From Dermatemys mawii (lineage: Eukaryota; Chordata; Testudines; Dermatemydidae): a DNA stretch of 64,000 nucleotides. Below are positions 21,363 through 34,889 of the stretch, piece after piece. Each line of letters begins with the position of its first letter. Position 1 is the first letter of the stretch. The position numbers and the translations under genes were made by a program. The notes under the pieces were generated by a model that saw only the letters and a program-made list of their open reading frames with translations, searched no databases and had not been told where the DNA came from. Where the stretch lies: positions 413,873 to 477,872 of the forward strand of contig ML677465.1 in the NCBI GenBank assembly GCA_007922305.1, read 5' to 3'.

Positions 21363-22233
21363 GTAAGAGCCACCTTGCTAACCCTGGGAGGGGTCCCCAG
21401 CTTGGCTCCCTTCCTTCTTCCACACACCAAGGCCCTAGCAGAATTCCCTGTTTGGCCTTCCTCCTGCAGCAAGGGGCAGTTTGGTGCTGGTGTCTGTTAC
21501 TAACTTAGCGCTGGTGGATCACTCAGAGACCAGCAAGCCCGGGAGAGGGCAAAGTAGCCCCGCAGGGACTCTGCACTCTGTGGGCATTGGGTCAGCTGCT
21601 GTCTGGGTTCTCAGCAAGAGGGAATGGGAGCAGCCCTCTTTAATCCCACAGTGTAGAGCAGTGCAGGTTACAGAGCCTTCCAGGGGCAGGGGGATCACAC
21701 TGCCTCTCCAATGGCCCTCACTTTAGACCCAATCTTCCCTTATGTTCCACACACACATGGCCTCTCGCACTCCCACACTTTTACTGCTGAAAATTGCTGC
21801 CAGCAGGAGTTCAGCCTTCCAAAGCAGGGCCAGGGCAGGCCCTCCAGCTGGCTGGCTGCAGCCATGGACATAGCAGGTCTGACATGCTCCTTGGAAGGGG
21901 CCCACAGAGCATGCCCTGGCAGTGGGTTATGCAGTCCTCACCTAGTGCAAAGCAGGAGCAGCCCCTCCACAGCAGGACAGAGATGCTCCCCCCCTCCCCA
22001 GACATGTAGCAATGATGGACTCGTCACTGGAACAGGGAGTGCCCTAGCCTGGCTCCAGTGCCCTTCTCTTTCTTGGGCCCAGTGCTATTTACTTATAGCA
22101 CATAGCCCATGTTTAGGGCACTCTCCTGGGAGCTGAGAAACCCAACTTCAAATCCTGATTCCTCCTCACTCCCTGAAAGAAGCAGGCATTACTTTGGTTG
22201 CCATAGTCTAGACCTAGACCAGGGGTCTCCAAA
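21363..22233 (+). other. INSYN2-like intron; no feature recognised up to a CR1
   Basis: The donor GTAAGA is at 21363. The remainder is C-rich intronic sequence with short chance frames. Confidence 0.5.
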
Positions 22234-23950
22234 GTAAGAATATAAGAACATAAGAAAGGCCGTACTGGGTCAGACCAAAGGTCCATCTAGCCCAGTATAC
22301 TGTCTACCAACAGTGGCCAATGCCAGGTGCCCCAGAGTGAGTGAACCTAACAGGTAATGATCAAGTGATCTCTCTCCTGCCATCCGTCACCCCTCTCTGA
22401 CAAACAGAGGCTAGGGACACCATTCCTTACCCAGCCTGGCTAATAGCCATTAACGGACTTAGCCTCCATGAATTTATCCAGTTCTCTTTTAAACGCTGTT
22501 ATAGTCCTAGCCTTCATAGCCTCCTCAGGCAGGGAGTTCCACAGGTTGACTGTGCACTGTGTGAAGAAGAATTTCCTTTTATTTGTTTTAAACCTGCTGC
22601 CCACTGATTTCAATGGGTGGCCCCTAGTTCTTCTATTATGGGAACAAGTAAATAACTTTTCCTTATTCACTTTCTCCATGCCACTCATAATTTTATATAC
22701 CTCTACCATATCCCCCCTTAGTCTCCTCTTTTCCAAGCTAAGAGGTCCTAGCCTCTTTAATCTCTCCTCATATGGGACCCCTTCCAATCCCCTAATCATT
22801 TTAGTTGCCCTTCTCTGAACCTTTTCTAATGCCAGTATATCCTTTTTGAGATGAGACCAAATTTGTACACAGTATTCAAGATGTGGGTGCACTATGGATT
22901 TGTATAAGGGCAATAAGATATTCTCCGTCTTATTCTCTATCCCTTTTTTAATGATTCCTAACATCCTGTTTGCTTTTTTGACTGCTGCTGCACACTGCAT
23001 GGACATCTTCAGAGAACTATCCACAATGACTCCAAAATCTTATTCCTGATTAGTTGTAGCTAAATTAGCCCCCATCATATTGTACGTATAGTTGGGTTTA
23101 TTTTTTCCAAAGTGCATTACTTTACATTTATCCACATTAAATTTCATTTGCCATTTTGTTGCCCAATCATTTAGTTTCGTGAGATCTTTTTGAAGTTCTT
23201 CAAAGTCTGTTTGGGTCTTAACTATTTTGAGCAGTTTAGTATCATCTGCAAACTTTGCCATCTCACTGTTTACCCCTTCCTCCAAATCACTGATAAATAA
23301 GTTGAATAGGATTGGTCCTAGGACTGACCCTTGGGGAACACCACTAGTTACACCTCTCCATTCTGAAAATTTACCATTTATTCCTACCCTTTGTTCCCTG
23401 TCTTTTAACCAGTTCTCAGTCCATGAAAGGATCTGCCCTCTTATCCCATGGCAACTTAATTTACATAAGACCCTTTGGTGAGGGACCTTGTCAAAGGCTT
23501 TCTGGAAATCTAAGTACACTATCCACTGGATCCCCCTTGTCCACATGTTTGTTGACCCCTTTAAAGAACTCTAATAGATTAGTAAGACAGGATTTCCCTT
23601 TACAGAAACCATGCTGACTTTTAACCAACAATTTATGTTCTTCTATGTGCCTGACAATTTTATTCTTTACTATTGTTTCAACTAATTTGCCCGGTACGAA
23701 CGTTAGACTTACCGGTCTGTAGTTGCTGGGATCACCTCTAGAGCCCTTTTTAAATATTGGTGTTACATTAGCTATCTTCTAGTCATTGGGTACAGAAGCC
23801 GATTTAAAGGACAGGTTACAAATCCTAGTTAATAGTTCCGCAATTTCACATTTGAGTTCTTTCAGAACTCTTGGGTGAATGCCATCTGGTCCTGGTGACG
23901 TGTTACAGTTAAGTTTATCAATTAGTTCCAAGACCTCCTCTAGTGACACT
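22234..23950 (-). mobile_element. CR1-type LINE with partial reverse transcriptase
   Basis: The element strand encodes an RT fragment at 23546-23040 with YLDFQKAFDKVPHQ, SGVPQGSVLGPILFNLFI and the FADDTKLL active-site motif. It then continues at 23024-22440 with MLGIIKKGI and a conserved NSLPEEAM C-terminus. One frame break lies at about 23040. The 3' untranslated end (ACATAAGAAAGGCCGTACTG on the + strand) is at 22240-22320. The endonuclease and ORF1 are missing, so the copy is 5'-truncated. Confidence 0.9.
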
Positions 23951-24122
23951 ACTTATGTTGCTATAGCCTAGACCTAGACCATCCAGTCAGGAAACAGAAA
24001 TCACACCATGTGACCACTCACATTAAGTACTCGAAGCAGACATCACTAAGGTTTGTGAAACCTCCCCAAGTCTCTCATCTGCATAAAGCAACCCGCCTGC
24101 CAATTATGAATAAGAAAGCCGG

Positions 24123-24508
24123 CATGGACGCCGACTTTCCAAAGTGCTGTGGGGAGGGCTTGACCCCTGGCTCTGCCCCCACTCCATCCCTTCCCCCAGG
24201 CCCCACCTCCGTCATGCCTTTTCCTGCACCCGCTCCAACCCCACACTGCCTCTTCCCTCTCAGTTCCATCCCTCCCCCAAACATGCCACATCCTCGCTCC
24301 TCCCCTCTCCCTCCCAGCCTCCTGCACACCATGAAACAGCTGATCGCGGGTGGTGGGAGGAGGCGCTAATCTGCAGGGCCACCGGTCGACAGGAAGCACT
24401 GGAAGGGTGAGGGGAGCTGATAGGGGGCTGCCGGTGTATGCTCAGCATCCAACACTTTTTTCCTGTGAGTGCTCCAACCCCGGAGCACCCATGGAGTCGG
24501 CGCCTATG
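24123..24508. mobile_element. hAT-like non-autonomous element, about 386 bp
   Basis: The inverted ends are CATGGACGCCGACTTTCC and GGAGTCGGCGCCTATG. Flanks AAAGCCGG and AAAGTAGG match at 6 of 8 positions, consistent with an old 8-bp duplication. The GC-rich interior (GCTGATCGCGGGTGGTGGGA) is shared with the element at 37479. Confidence 0.65.
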
Positions 24509-24717
24509 AAAGTAGGGGCTGAGGAGCAATGTGCAAACAGACACATGCTAATGGTCCCTCAACAGCCCCTATGCCCAGGGGAGTCCTGGTCTGTGAGACA
24601 CAGGTGAAGGACAGAGGTGCTGATGTATCCCTGGAAGACCATTGCAGGCCTGATGCACCCAGATGGAAGACTCCAGTGTGAGGAAATCCTGTCAGCCATA
24701 CCTGGGTCACTGGGGAA

Positions 24718-25835
24718 TCGTAGAATATCAGGGTTGGAAGGGACCTCAGGAGGTATCTAGTCCAACCCCCTGCTCAAAGCAGGACCAACCCCAACTAAAT
24801 CATCCCAGCCAGGGCTTTGTCAAGCCTGACCTTAAAAACCTCTAAGGAAGGAGACTCCACCACCTCCCTAGGGAACCCATTCCAGTGCTTCACCACCCTC
24901 CTAGTGAAAAAGTTTTTACTAATATCCAACCTAAACCTCCCCCACTGCAACTTGAGACCATTACTCCTTGTTCTGTCATCTGGCACCACTGAGAACAGTC
25001 TAGATCCATCCTCTTTGGAACCCCTTTTCAGGTAGTTGAAAGCAGCTATCAAATCCCCCTCATTCTTCTCTTCTGTAGACTAAACAATCCCAGGTCCCTC
25101 AGCCTCTCCTCATAAGTCATGTGCTCCAGCCCCCTAATCAGTGTTGTTGCCCTCTGCTGGACTCTTTGTAATTTTTCCACATTTTTCTCGTAGTGTGGGG
25201 CCCAAAACTAGACACAGTACTCCAGATGAGGCCTCACCAATATCGAATAGAGGGGAACGATCACATCCCTCGATCTGCTGGCAATGCCCCTACTTATACA
25301 GCCCAAAATACCGTTACCCTTCTTGGCAACAAGGGCACACTGTTGACTCATATCAAGCTTCTCATCCACTGTAACCCCTAGGTCCTTTTCTGCAAAACTG
25401 CTGCCTAGCCACTCGGTCCCTACTCTGTAGCGGTGCATGCGATTCTTCTGTCCTGAGTGCAGGACTCTGCACTTGTCCTTGCTGAACCTCATCAGATTTC
25501 TTCTGGCCCAATCCTCCAATTTGTTTAGGTCCCTGTGTATGCTATCCCTACCCTCCAGCGTATCTACAGTTTAGTGTCCTCTGCAAACTTGCTGAGGGTG
25601 CAGTCCACGCCATCCTCCAGATCATTGATAAAGATATTGAATAAAACCGGCCCCAGGACTGACCTTTGGGGCATCCGCTTGATACCGGCTGCCAACTAGA
25701 CATGGAGCCATTGATCATGACCCATTGAGCCCGACGATCCAGCCAGCTTTCTATCCACCTTATAGTCCATTCATCCAGCCCATACTTCTTTAACTTGCTG
25801 GCAAGATACTGTGGGAGACCGTATCAAAAGCTCAT
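24718..25835 (-). mobile_element. CR1-type LINE, 5'-truncated, with RT C-terminal fragment
   Basis: The 3' end is the TCAGGGTTGGAAGGGACCTC block. Element-strand frames at 25052-24795 ([20 protein letters not shown]) and 25519-25208 ([15 protein letters not shown]) are CR1 RT thumb/C-terminal sequence with frame breaks. Confidence 0.85.
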
Positions 25836-26039
25836 GCTCAGCTTTGTTTGCTGCACAATATAAACCACGCTCCATGTCTGAAAGCGGGCCAGGCACTCCG
25901 GAGGGGTGCGCACTCTGTAACTTTCAGCTGTGCCTTTGTGCCTGGGGACCTGTGCGGGGCGAGGCAAGGCCTGACATAGCCCAGGTAAAGCTGTGGGCTG
26001 AGATTGAGGAGCATCAGCAGAGCTACAGTGGGATGAAAT

Positions 26040-26455
26040 ATTTGCTAACAGGCTCTTCTGTTTAGCAGACAAAGGTAAATATGATCCAGCGGCTGGAAGT
26101 TGAAGCTAGACAAAATTCAGATAGGAAACTGAAACAGTGCAATGAAAAGAGCCTTGCAGCCCGAGCCCCAAGAGTCTGAGTCCACAGGCCTGGGAAATCC
26201 AGTGGCTGGAATGCTTGGAAGCGGGACAAATTCCAAGTCCACTAAGGCACACATTGAACTGGGAGAGCTTAGCCAGGGAGGTGGTGGATTCTCTGTCACT
26301 TGGAGTCTTTAAATCAAGATTCGAGGGCTCTCGCCACAGGAGATGCTCCAGCTCAACCCGAAGTTATGGGCTTGATGCAGGAGTCGCTGGGTGAGCTGCT
26401 CTGGCCTGTGTTATGCGGGTCAGACTGGCTGATCGTGATAGTTCCTGCTGGCTTT
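26040..26455 (+). mobile_element. CR1-type LINE 3' end
   Basis: GTGGTGGATTCTCTGTCACT, TCTTTAAATCAAGATTCGAG and AGAAGTTATGGGCTTGATGC-like blocks of the CR1 3' region run on the + strand. Confidence 0.7.
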
Positions 26456-29400
26456 GCCCTGTGTGTGAGGGGAGCCCATGGCTGAATAGGGGGGCTCCAG
26501 CAGAGCTGCATGTCCCTAAGCCTCCTTCCCCTCTCAGTGGCCAGCCCTCTGTGCCCCTCCCATCCGAGGGAGCGAAAGAGCCTTTGCTGGAAAGTGAGGC
26601 TGTTGGTAAATGCCATGTGAAAGCTCTGCGTGAGGAGTGACAGCCCCTCGCGAACTGTCCCCTCCTGCTGAACCCCGTCAGCCACTGCAGCATCTCCGCT
26701 GTGGCAGGCTCCCCTCTCCCCCGCAACATGCCTCCTCCTTGGGTAATGGCCCCTAGCGAGTGGAGTGTGGGATCCCAGGGGCCCAGCTCTTACCTTCTCT
26801 GTGCCTGGGGCATGGGAGTGCCTGCCTCCATTTCCCTCTTTCCCCAGGTCCAACTCAGTCATGGCAAAGAAGCCACACACCCTGAGCAAGAGGAAGTGGG
26901 AGGGAAGGGGATGGGACAGCTGCTCTTTGGCCTGGGAGGGAGGGAGGGCTGGGGGACACTGTCCCCATGACTCTGTGTGTGGGGGTACTCTCAGCTGTGC
27001 ACTGTGCATGTCAGGCCGGGTGTCCCTGTGTGTGTGGCTAAGGTTCCTTCCATGTCTGTGCGCCCTGCTCTCTCTGTGCATGTGCGCATTTGATCATTAA
27101 GGACGGTTCTTTGTTAGTGTCACTAAAGACTGAATGGCATTCTGATGGGGTGGTCTCTGAGCAATGCTTTGTGTTCGTGGGGGTGCATCTCTGCCTGTGT
27201 CTATGCCTTTGCCCCCACCTCTCTTTGCAGGCAGGACTCTGGCTGTCCTCCGTAGCTCTCTCTGCTGCGCTGTGAGCATCTCTCTCTTTGGAGGCGCCCT
27301 GTTGTGTCTGTGTCTTTTGCTCTGTGTTTGTTTACACCAGAGCTAACCGTGAACTCCTCCTGTGTAGCCAGTGGGGGATTCAGTGCTAACTGGGATTGAC
27401 AGGCCTGTCTCCGTGGGCGCTGCGCCTGGGAGAGATGTCACAGCTGAGGGAGGTGGATTGTGTAACTTGTCTCTGGCTGTGAACTCCCTCTGGGTTTAGC
27501 TGCCATCCACAGGATGAACAAAGTGCTCTAGTAGGACACTACAGCAGCGTCATGCCTGGACCCTGTGACCTTTTCCAGACGCTGAGTCTGGCTCTATTGC
27601 AAGGAATGTTGGGCGACTGTCGGACTGTACCGAAGAGACCTCAGGGTACGGTGCAGGCTGGGTTAGTGGGGATCGGTGCAATAGCTGAGGGGTTAATGGG
27701 GGAGTCCCTGTTCGCTCTGCCTACAAGTCAGTGCTCCTACCACAACTGAGGGAAACGGGAATTCCCTCTGGCCACTACAGAGCTCCATCTCCTCAGGCCC
27801 CTGGTGTAGAGTATTATTGGCATTGCTAAGATCAAGGCCCATGGTGCTGGGTGCAGCACAGATAGCTCCTGCCTGAGGCGCTCAGACTCGTAGAAAAGAC
27901 ATGCACAGAACAGGGCTATCGCTCTCTGAGGCCCCGAGAGAGAGAGAACGCCTTCCCCATGGTCACACCGGGGAACAGAACGTAGGTCTCCTGCTACCAG
28001 CAGCCCACAGACAGAACAATGGCTCTGATCTGCCGAGAGCAGGATTCAGTTCCTTAAGGGGCAGCTTTTGGGGTGGATCATCCCCAAACCTCCTTTCAAT
28101 CATTAAGACATAGATTAACCCTTTACACACCGCTCCCGCAGCCTTCTTTTGATTGGGCCCAGTGACCGCAGGGGCCATAAGGCCAGAGGAAGAATTCCTT
28201 CTTGCTCCGTTCTTATTTGGCTCCCCAAGGGGGCCGGGCAGGGCCCTGGCTCCTCTCCCTGCGGTGAGTGCAGAAGGGATGTTAGGCAGAGAGGTACGGC
28301 CCCAAAGCCCGCATTCCTGCTTCCCCAGCCACAGCATGCTCAGGTCTTGGCCTGAAGAAGCAGAGTAGGGTGACGGGAGGCGTTGTGGCCACTGACTCGG
28401 GCTCGGCAGAGGATCACTGCACTGCACCTCTGAGGCCTGTATTGGACACTATGGGCACAACAGAGGGATACAGTGACCTAGGGACTCCCTGCCTGTTTGC
28501 TACAGTCCCCTCTGGAACAGCAGCCGCCGGCCAGGGACAGCTTTAAGGAAGCAGGACTAAGTGCTGGAGAGGGCGAACTCCTGGCCTTCACAACTGACAG
28601 TAGCGAGTACTCAGCTGGTGGGAAGGCAGAACTAAAGTGACCTAGAGGGAGATGGTGCATCAACACTGTTGCGGTGCCCTGGTCCCAACCCCATGTGTGC
28701 CAGTGCTAGGGGACCCTGTGAGACCCACGCAGTCTCTCTCCTATTCTCGACTCCCCTGTCACTGATATGTGCAGATTAGACAGGCAGTGATTCCAGCTGG
28801 CCCCCAGATCGCTCAGCAGGCCTAGGAAGGGTGCCACCAATGGTGACAGATGATTTCAGCGAGAGCTCTCCCTGCAACCAGACAACCTGTCTGTGCCTTG
28901 CTTTACGCCCACGCCTGTCTGGGCAGACCATCCTCCTGCTGTTTGCACTGCACTCAGCGAGGAATTCCACATGATGCAAGGGGGTGTAATGAGGGTTAGT
29001 GGGACTTAAAGGTGGAAAATATCCTGCTCTTAGGAGAACTCCCCCACTGGGTCATGGCTGGGACATCACTTCCCAGGGGAAAGGCTGATAGCCCCAGCAC
29101 TAGGCGGGGAGAGCCCTGGGCATGTGCTGTTAGGGTCGTCATGGCCTCCCCTGCACAACAGGAGCTAGATAGGACTTCCTGTGGCTTTGTTATGCCAGCA
29201 CCTCAGACATATCTGGCAAGCAGCATGTGCTCCCGTCTGTTCCATGTGAGCTTTCTTGCACCCGGAAGAGTACAGCATCCACGCCCCCAGGATACTCCTG
29301 AGACTAATGCAGCCCAGGTCTTGCACGTGGTCACTCAGGGATCAAGCCTTCCTCCAACAGCAGGTTTCACTCCTCCACCACAGTCAAACGTCTGGAGCAC

Positions 29401-30389
29401 CCGCCCATCCTGCAGCAGCGACTCCTCAGTAAGGAAACGTTAACGTGCAGCTGCAAGGACATACCTTGGGGCACTATGAGCAGCTGTTGACTTCTAATGC
29501 CTGCAGCCCACAGCAAAGGGCCAGAACCTGCTTCTTGTGGCAGGGAAAGAGTGTGTGGCCTCTGCTCTCTCCTCAGAGGAGCTAGAGGATGGTGCTGGGC
29601 CCTTGCTCCTTCAGGGCCTCTCTCGCCCGGGGAGATACCGGTGTATTCCATCAGTCCCTCTCGTTTGATGCCTCTGGGAGCAGCTGGGGAGCAAGTGAGG
29701 GAGCCTGAACTGTGGATGATCACTGCTTTCCCAGTGCATGCAGAGATCATTTGCCTCCTAAGCCTGTTATCAAAACCACAGCCAGGCTTGGGGATTCACA
29801 GCAGGTGTTGCTTCAGCAATTAGGTGCCATCGTAGCATGGCCCATGTGTAACTTGACCTTGAGAAAGAGGACAGTACGTTCACAGTCTGACTCAGAAGAC
29901 AATCAGTGCCCACGTCAGGGACGAATCTGAGCTGAGGCTGGCTGCGTAAGGAAGGCACTCGTGTGTGATCTGAATTGGGGAATCTGAGCATCACCACAAA
30001 ATAAACAAACCCCGAGAAGGAACAGAACACTCTGACTGAGGCTAGGGTCACCATCAGCACTGTCAGTTTGCAGCTAAATCTGTTGTCCTTGAGTCCAGTT
30101 GTGGGAGGGAGTTTCTGCTTGTTGACGCAACAGATTTCTGAAGTGTCTCTGGCTCCATAATCCGCTGTAGGTGAGTTTAGAAAGGTGCTGACCTGGAGTC
30201 TGTTACATTTTTCAAGTGCCTGGGAGCACATCTGGTGTCACAAGGGGAAGGTCTCCCTCTGCAGTGTGCGTGTCCGTAGAAAGGCAGGAGCACATTAGCC
30301 AGGCAGCTCACCTACCATGACAGTTGTGGCTGAGACATCCTTGGCAGCTTTTAATGAATGTTTCACCATGTTCTGACCTGCAGCTGCTA
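26456..30389 (+). other. INSYN2-like intron; no gene or repeat identified
   Basis: I see no exon with both splice sites and no repeat family member that I can bound. Open frames are short and on both strands. Confidence 0.4.
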
Positions 30390-30690
30390 TGCAGGCCTCA
30401 AACTCCCCATCTGGACTACGAAGGTAATACGGTTGGCCCAAGAAGTTCTACTTTGTTCTCACTGAGCCAGTGGGGTCAGAAGTTTGACACAGATCGCAGA
30501 GATCTTGGAATCATCACAGACAGTTCTCTGAACACATCTGCTCAGTGCGCATCGGCAGTCAAACAGCTAACAATGTTAGGAACCATTACGAAAAGGATAC
30601 ATAAGACAGAAACTCTCTCTGAAGCAGCTGGTGCTGCCTATTGCCAGAGACAAGGTACTGGGTTGGAGGGACTGCTGATCTGATTCAGCA
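30390..30690 (+). mobile_element. CR1-type LINE, internal RT fragment
   Basis: The + strand frame reads RRDLGIITDSSLNTSAQCAS and MLGTITKRIHKTE, matching the CR1 RT segment also seen as AAAVKKANRMLGIIKKGI in the 22.4-kb copy. Confidence 0.75.
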
Positions 30691-33293
30691 TGGCAATTCC
30701 TGTGGTCCCACGGCTGTGATGCCCAAGAAAGCCAAATGGCCCATACGGAGGACACTCTTTGTAAGAGTAAGGGAGAATCCGTGGTTCCTAGTCAGAAGCC
30801 TAGGACCTGTAATTCTCATGGAAAGAGCTGTGCTAAGAGAACTCTGTTCTGAGGGTGGAACTGCAAAAGGCTTAGATTGAGAGCCCCCACAGAGAGCCTC
30901 CGCCTGCAGCCTGGAAGTGAGGTTGAGTCTGAAACCTCCGGTCCAAGAGAATCTTGAGCGTTACCCTAGATGGGGGAGTAATCAGGGACGGCTTCTACTC
31001 TCTGAACTGAGTATGGAGGTCTAGGGTGGGGAGGAGTCGGTGTGATCTTCCCTGCATCCCTGTCAGAATTGAGCAGGGAACCCGGGTGTGCAGGGGAGAG
31101 GGGTACTCTCAGGAGGGGCAAGGACCTTTCTATCACCACCAGGGAAAGGCGGAGAGGGTAACCTGCCAAGGAACCTAGATGGTTTCTGCGCTGACTGGTA
31201 CCAAACTCTCCAGTGCAGGGTTCCAGGCATGATGGGGTTGTTTCTTCTTCCCTTCCTCTCTTGCTATTATGGAAGAAGGCTTCAGTGCTGAGCCTAAGCC
31301 CCTTCCAGCCTGTCTCAGAAACGAGACTCCTCTCAGTCAGACGTGGCTCCGCCAGCCCCCCCGCTAAACACCCATTTACAACAAGGGTGCTCAAGTGAGG
31401 CAGAAGAATCAGAGAAATTAGGCAAGTAAAAGGGAGCATCTGCTCACTGCTTTGGTAGCTGCCGGGGACAGAGGGAACATGGTACCTCCCCTCCTCCTGT
31501 CACCCACACTGAAATGTGGAGAAGTCTGTGAGCCGAGTGACTGGGGCCACTCACCCCTCCTGAGCGCCTCCTGCTGGTTGGGTGCGAACCTGCCCGCTCT
31601 GTTCCCCGCACCCCTGTTGGCTGTTGACCTTGTCAGATGGGCCTTCAAGGGCCCAGCCCTCCAGATGAGTCACACAGTCTAAAATGGAGGAACAAACCCT
31701 TCCAGGGTAAATGGTCCAGGAGAGCCAATCACTGTGCCCTTGGCATCTGCAGTGCTGCCTCTGGCTCAGTTCTTGGCCTCTTCTGGCCTGTCTTTGACTC
31801 TGTGCTTGCCATGGTGGAGAGCAGGGCCTGCGGGGCTTTCTCCCTGGAGACTCTTCACCTTAAATGGTTCTTATTGCCTCAGTTCTCCAGCCAGGCCACT
31901 CCTTCAAGTCCGATCCCCTTCCTGGGGTAACAACGTCCAACAAATGGTGGACATCTGAGAGTCTTCAGCCCCCCCCCCCCCCCACACCCCGCCGAGCCCT
32001 TTGAATTCTAGCCCCAAACTTGTCCCCTTCCTGGGGCTTTGGTCGCTCTGCAAGTGGCCGGGGTGGGGCCACCCACTACTTTGGTCCCGACCCAGGAACT
32101 CTACAAATAGCTGCATGCTGCTTCCTTTAATAGATGCTGCTGCTCTTCCCTGGGACACTTCCCATGCAGTCCCTTCCTCTTCACCCTGACCTCAGGGCTG
32201 ACGTTCTCAACTCCTCTTCGTCCTTATCAAATGGCAATGCCACCAGAACCCGTCTTCTGGTTATCCTTTGAGCTCCAGCAAGAAGCCCCCTTCCTTACTC
32301 CTCTGGTCCCCACTACGAAATGATCTGCTCCTCTTAACTGAGCCTGGTGGGCTCTGATCGGCTGCTTCCCTGTCCCGTCTCTAGGCAGCTCCTTTTCTAG
32401 TGCGGGGTGTGGAAGGACCATGAGATCTCCAGCAGGGGGTCTCAGAGGACCCAGTACACCCTGTCACAGGCCCCACCAAAGGTCACAGAGATCTGGGGTC
32501 CTGGTTTTGGTGCACCTAGATGGGGAAGTGGCTCCTGCAGCAAGGCTTCCTCCTGGGCTGAGAGCAGCTGGGCCAGATGGCTGCTACCTGCCATCATACT
32601 GGAACAGTCTTGGGGCTGAGAGTTCTCACGGGGCCCTTCTGCTCTGGGATGTGCTTTGCCTTTGGACTGAGCGAGGGAGTACAGCTGCCTGGGCACTGTG
32701 CATGACTGGTGGGTGAGGGCTTGCTGGAGTGGAGCAGTGGTTAGAGGGACCCTGATCACACATTCAGATTGTTGTTCTTGTGCATCCCCTCACAGGCTAG
32801 AGTTGCTTTCTAGCCTTGGTGCGCGCTGCTGTGGCTAACCCAGAGTGGTGGGTGAGTGATCCTTGGGGATCGTCTGGACAGTCAGAAAAGTATCAGAAGC
32901 ACTTTGGGACCCCGGGGGGAAAAGCTGTTCTGTGAATGACTTAATTAGTTAATGTACATGAAGGGCTTTGAAGTCAGACTGGCGACTGTTACTCTCATGT
33001 AAGCTCATGAGTGCTGAAATCATTCCCATCCAACAGCAGCTCAGCGGCTGGTGGGAAATGTGGTCATGTCTCAGGCCAGTACAGGTGTCCACAGCATAAA
33101 AGCCCCCAGCCAACTTGTTAACAGTCTCAGCTGAGACTGAGGCCTGAAGAGGCATGGCCACTAAACTCCGCTGGCAAGGTGGATCCTGGCAGGGCGAGCT
33201 TGTGGAAAGAGGACTCCACTACTGCCTGTACTTGAATTAGTATTGTATGAAATGTTTCTTAACATTTTCTTCTTTGTTCTGTGTCTCCCACAG
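30691..33293 (+). other. INSYN2-like intron; poly-C tract, no gene seen
   Basis: A poly-C tract lies at about 31970-31985. The remainder shows no exon or repeat that I recognise. Confidence 0.4.
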
Positions 33294-33489
33294 TGTGGAA
33301 CATGATTTTCGGCAACAGGAAGGCCGCTTCCAGCGGGTGCTGAGCAGCATTGAGAGTGAGTCAAGGCAAAGCTCTCCCACGATAGCCCGGGCCACCACAC
33401 CGCCTCAGCAAGAGTTGTCTCCAGTGCCGAAACTGCCTGCAAAACTGGACTCCAAAAAATCCAGGCGCAAATGTTTCTGGTTCCTGTGA
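33294..33489 (+). CDS. INSYN2: INSYN2-like gene, last coding exon
   Basis: The acceptor TGTGTCTCCCACAG precedes the exon. AG from the previous exon plus T gives Ser, then VEHDFRQQEGRFQRVLSS, a signature of the INSYN2 C-terminus. A Ser/Pro-rich linker of about 35 residues follows, ending in a basic tail KKSRRKCFWFL and TGA at 33487. With the other two exons the protein is 621 residues, somewhat longer than the mammalian members as I recall them (about 480-540). The intron before this exon is 11.9 kb and full of CR1 sequence. The aromatic/basic C-terminus is typical of the family and may bind partners or membrane; that role is inference. Confidence 0.88.
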
Positions 33490-33765
33490 CACATGGTGCT
33501 GCCTGAAGGGGGAGGCAAAGGTCACATCACCAAGGCAAGAGGACATGCGTGAGGTCCCCACTGCCAAAGAGACGTTCCATTGCTGTCACACCAAGCCCTC
33601 TGTTCCTTTCTCTCCCTTTCTCTGAGGCTAGGGGTTGGGTAGCACCAGCTTTTGTATTCTTACCTCTCCCTGTTTAACATACTAAGGCTCCTGTGTAAAT
33701 AACGGGTGGGAGGGGACACCACTGTACTTCATGAGAAACCAATAAACTCTAGGGAGACTATTTTC
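33490..33765 (+). terminator. 3' untranslated region and poly(A) signal of the INSYN2-like gene
   Basis: AATAAA lies at 33741-33746, 252 bases after the stop codon, followed by a T-rich and G/T-rich stretch (TTTTTGTTCTT near 33790). Cleavage is expected at about 33760-33770. Confidence 0.7.
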
Positions 33766-34888
33766 ACTACACAGGCTCTTGCCAGCAAGTTTTTGTTCTT
33801 AAAAAGGGAGCGATTGGCTCCTGCTGCTTGGAGTATTTGGGGATGTAATTAACAAAGAAGGCATGGAGATAACACTCCCTCCATGCACCCAGGGTGTCAC
33901 TGCCATCATGGTAAACATGCTGAAAGTTTTGTCTACATTAGGGCTCCCTTCAGTGCAGCACGGCTGGTTAACACGCCTGCCTCCATCTCTGATCTCCAAG
34001 GGCAGGCATCACCAGCATTTCCAAGCTTTGTAGCTCTGAGGTCAGGCTACAGCCCCCCTTTCCCTGTGTAATGAAAAGCGCATTTCTACGGCATGGCTGC
34101 CCATAGAACAGCCAGCAGCTGCCTTTCAATCACTTCAGTGTAATCAAAAGTACCTGGGGGTTTGTCACTTCCAGGCCCAGAGTTCGGTGCCGACTGTTTC
34201 AGCAGCCTAATGAAAGACCCAGCAATTGTGTTTTACACACAGAAAACGTGGGGACCTGTGTTACAAGTTCTCCTCAGCATAGCACCATTCCCCTTCACCC
34301 ACTCCAGCCTGGCTTGCTGTCCAGGTGAGAGGGTAATTAAGTCCTTTGCATTCTGGGTTGAGTAGCATCTTCTTATGGCCTTGATTCTGAAATCACGTGT
34401 TGCAGGATTAGTCAGAGAGCTGCAGCTCCTGTTGAGTCACAACCTCTGCCATCAGGAGCTGAAGACACAAAGAGCCTCACCACGGGTGAAACTTTCTCCA
34501 TGAATGATCTTGATACCCAAAGGGGACAGGTTCTGCATGGGGGAGCCTGACCTTTGAGTTTCCTGGGTCAGACGGCCAGCAGGGGGATGTGGAGGAAGCC
34601 AGTACAATGGCAATGGCCAGTGAGTGAGCCCTGGGTTCTGGCCTGTTCAGAAATCTGAGACTTGTTCAGTCACTTTTAAGTACGTGCCTCAGAATTCTGC
34701 AGAGCCTGTTCATGAAAGAGCAGATAGCACCAGTGGTGATATGTGCACCTGCCTGCTGTGGGCACAGCTGAGACCAGCCCAACTCATTTCACACCATCAG
34801 TTTTGATCACTTGTGACCTGCTACCTCTCCTCGGAAGCACTGTGGTATTGAGTCCGGATGGGGAGGGGGAGCCAAACCTACAAGTGAT
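33766..34888. other. Intergenic with respect to INSYN2, DOCK intron; nothing recognised
   Basis: No exon or bounded repeat is seen. Confidence 0.4.
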
Positions 34889-34889
34889 A

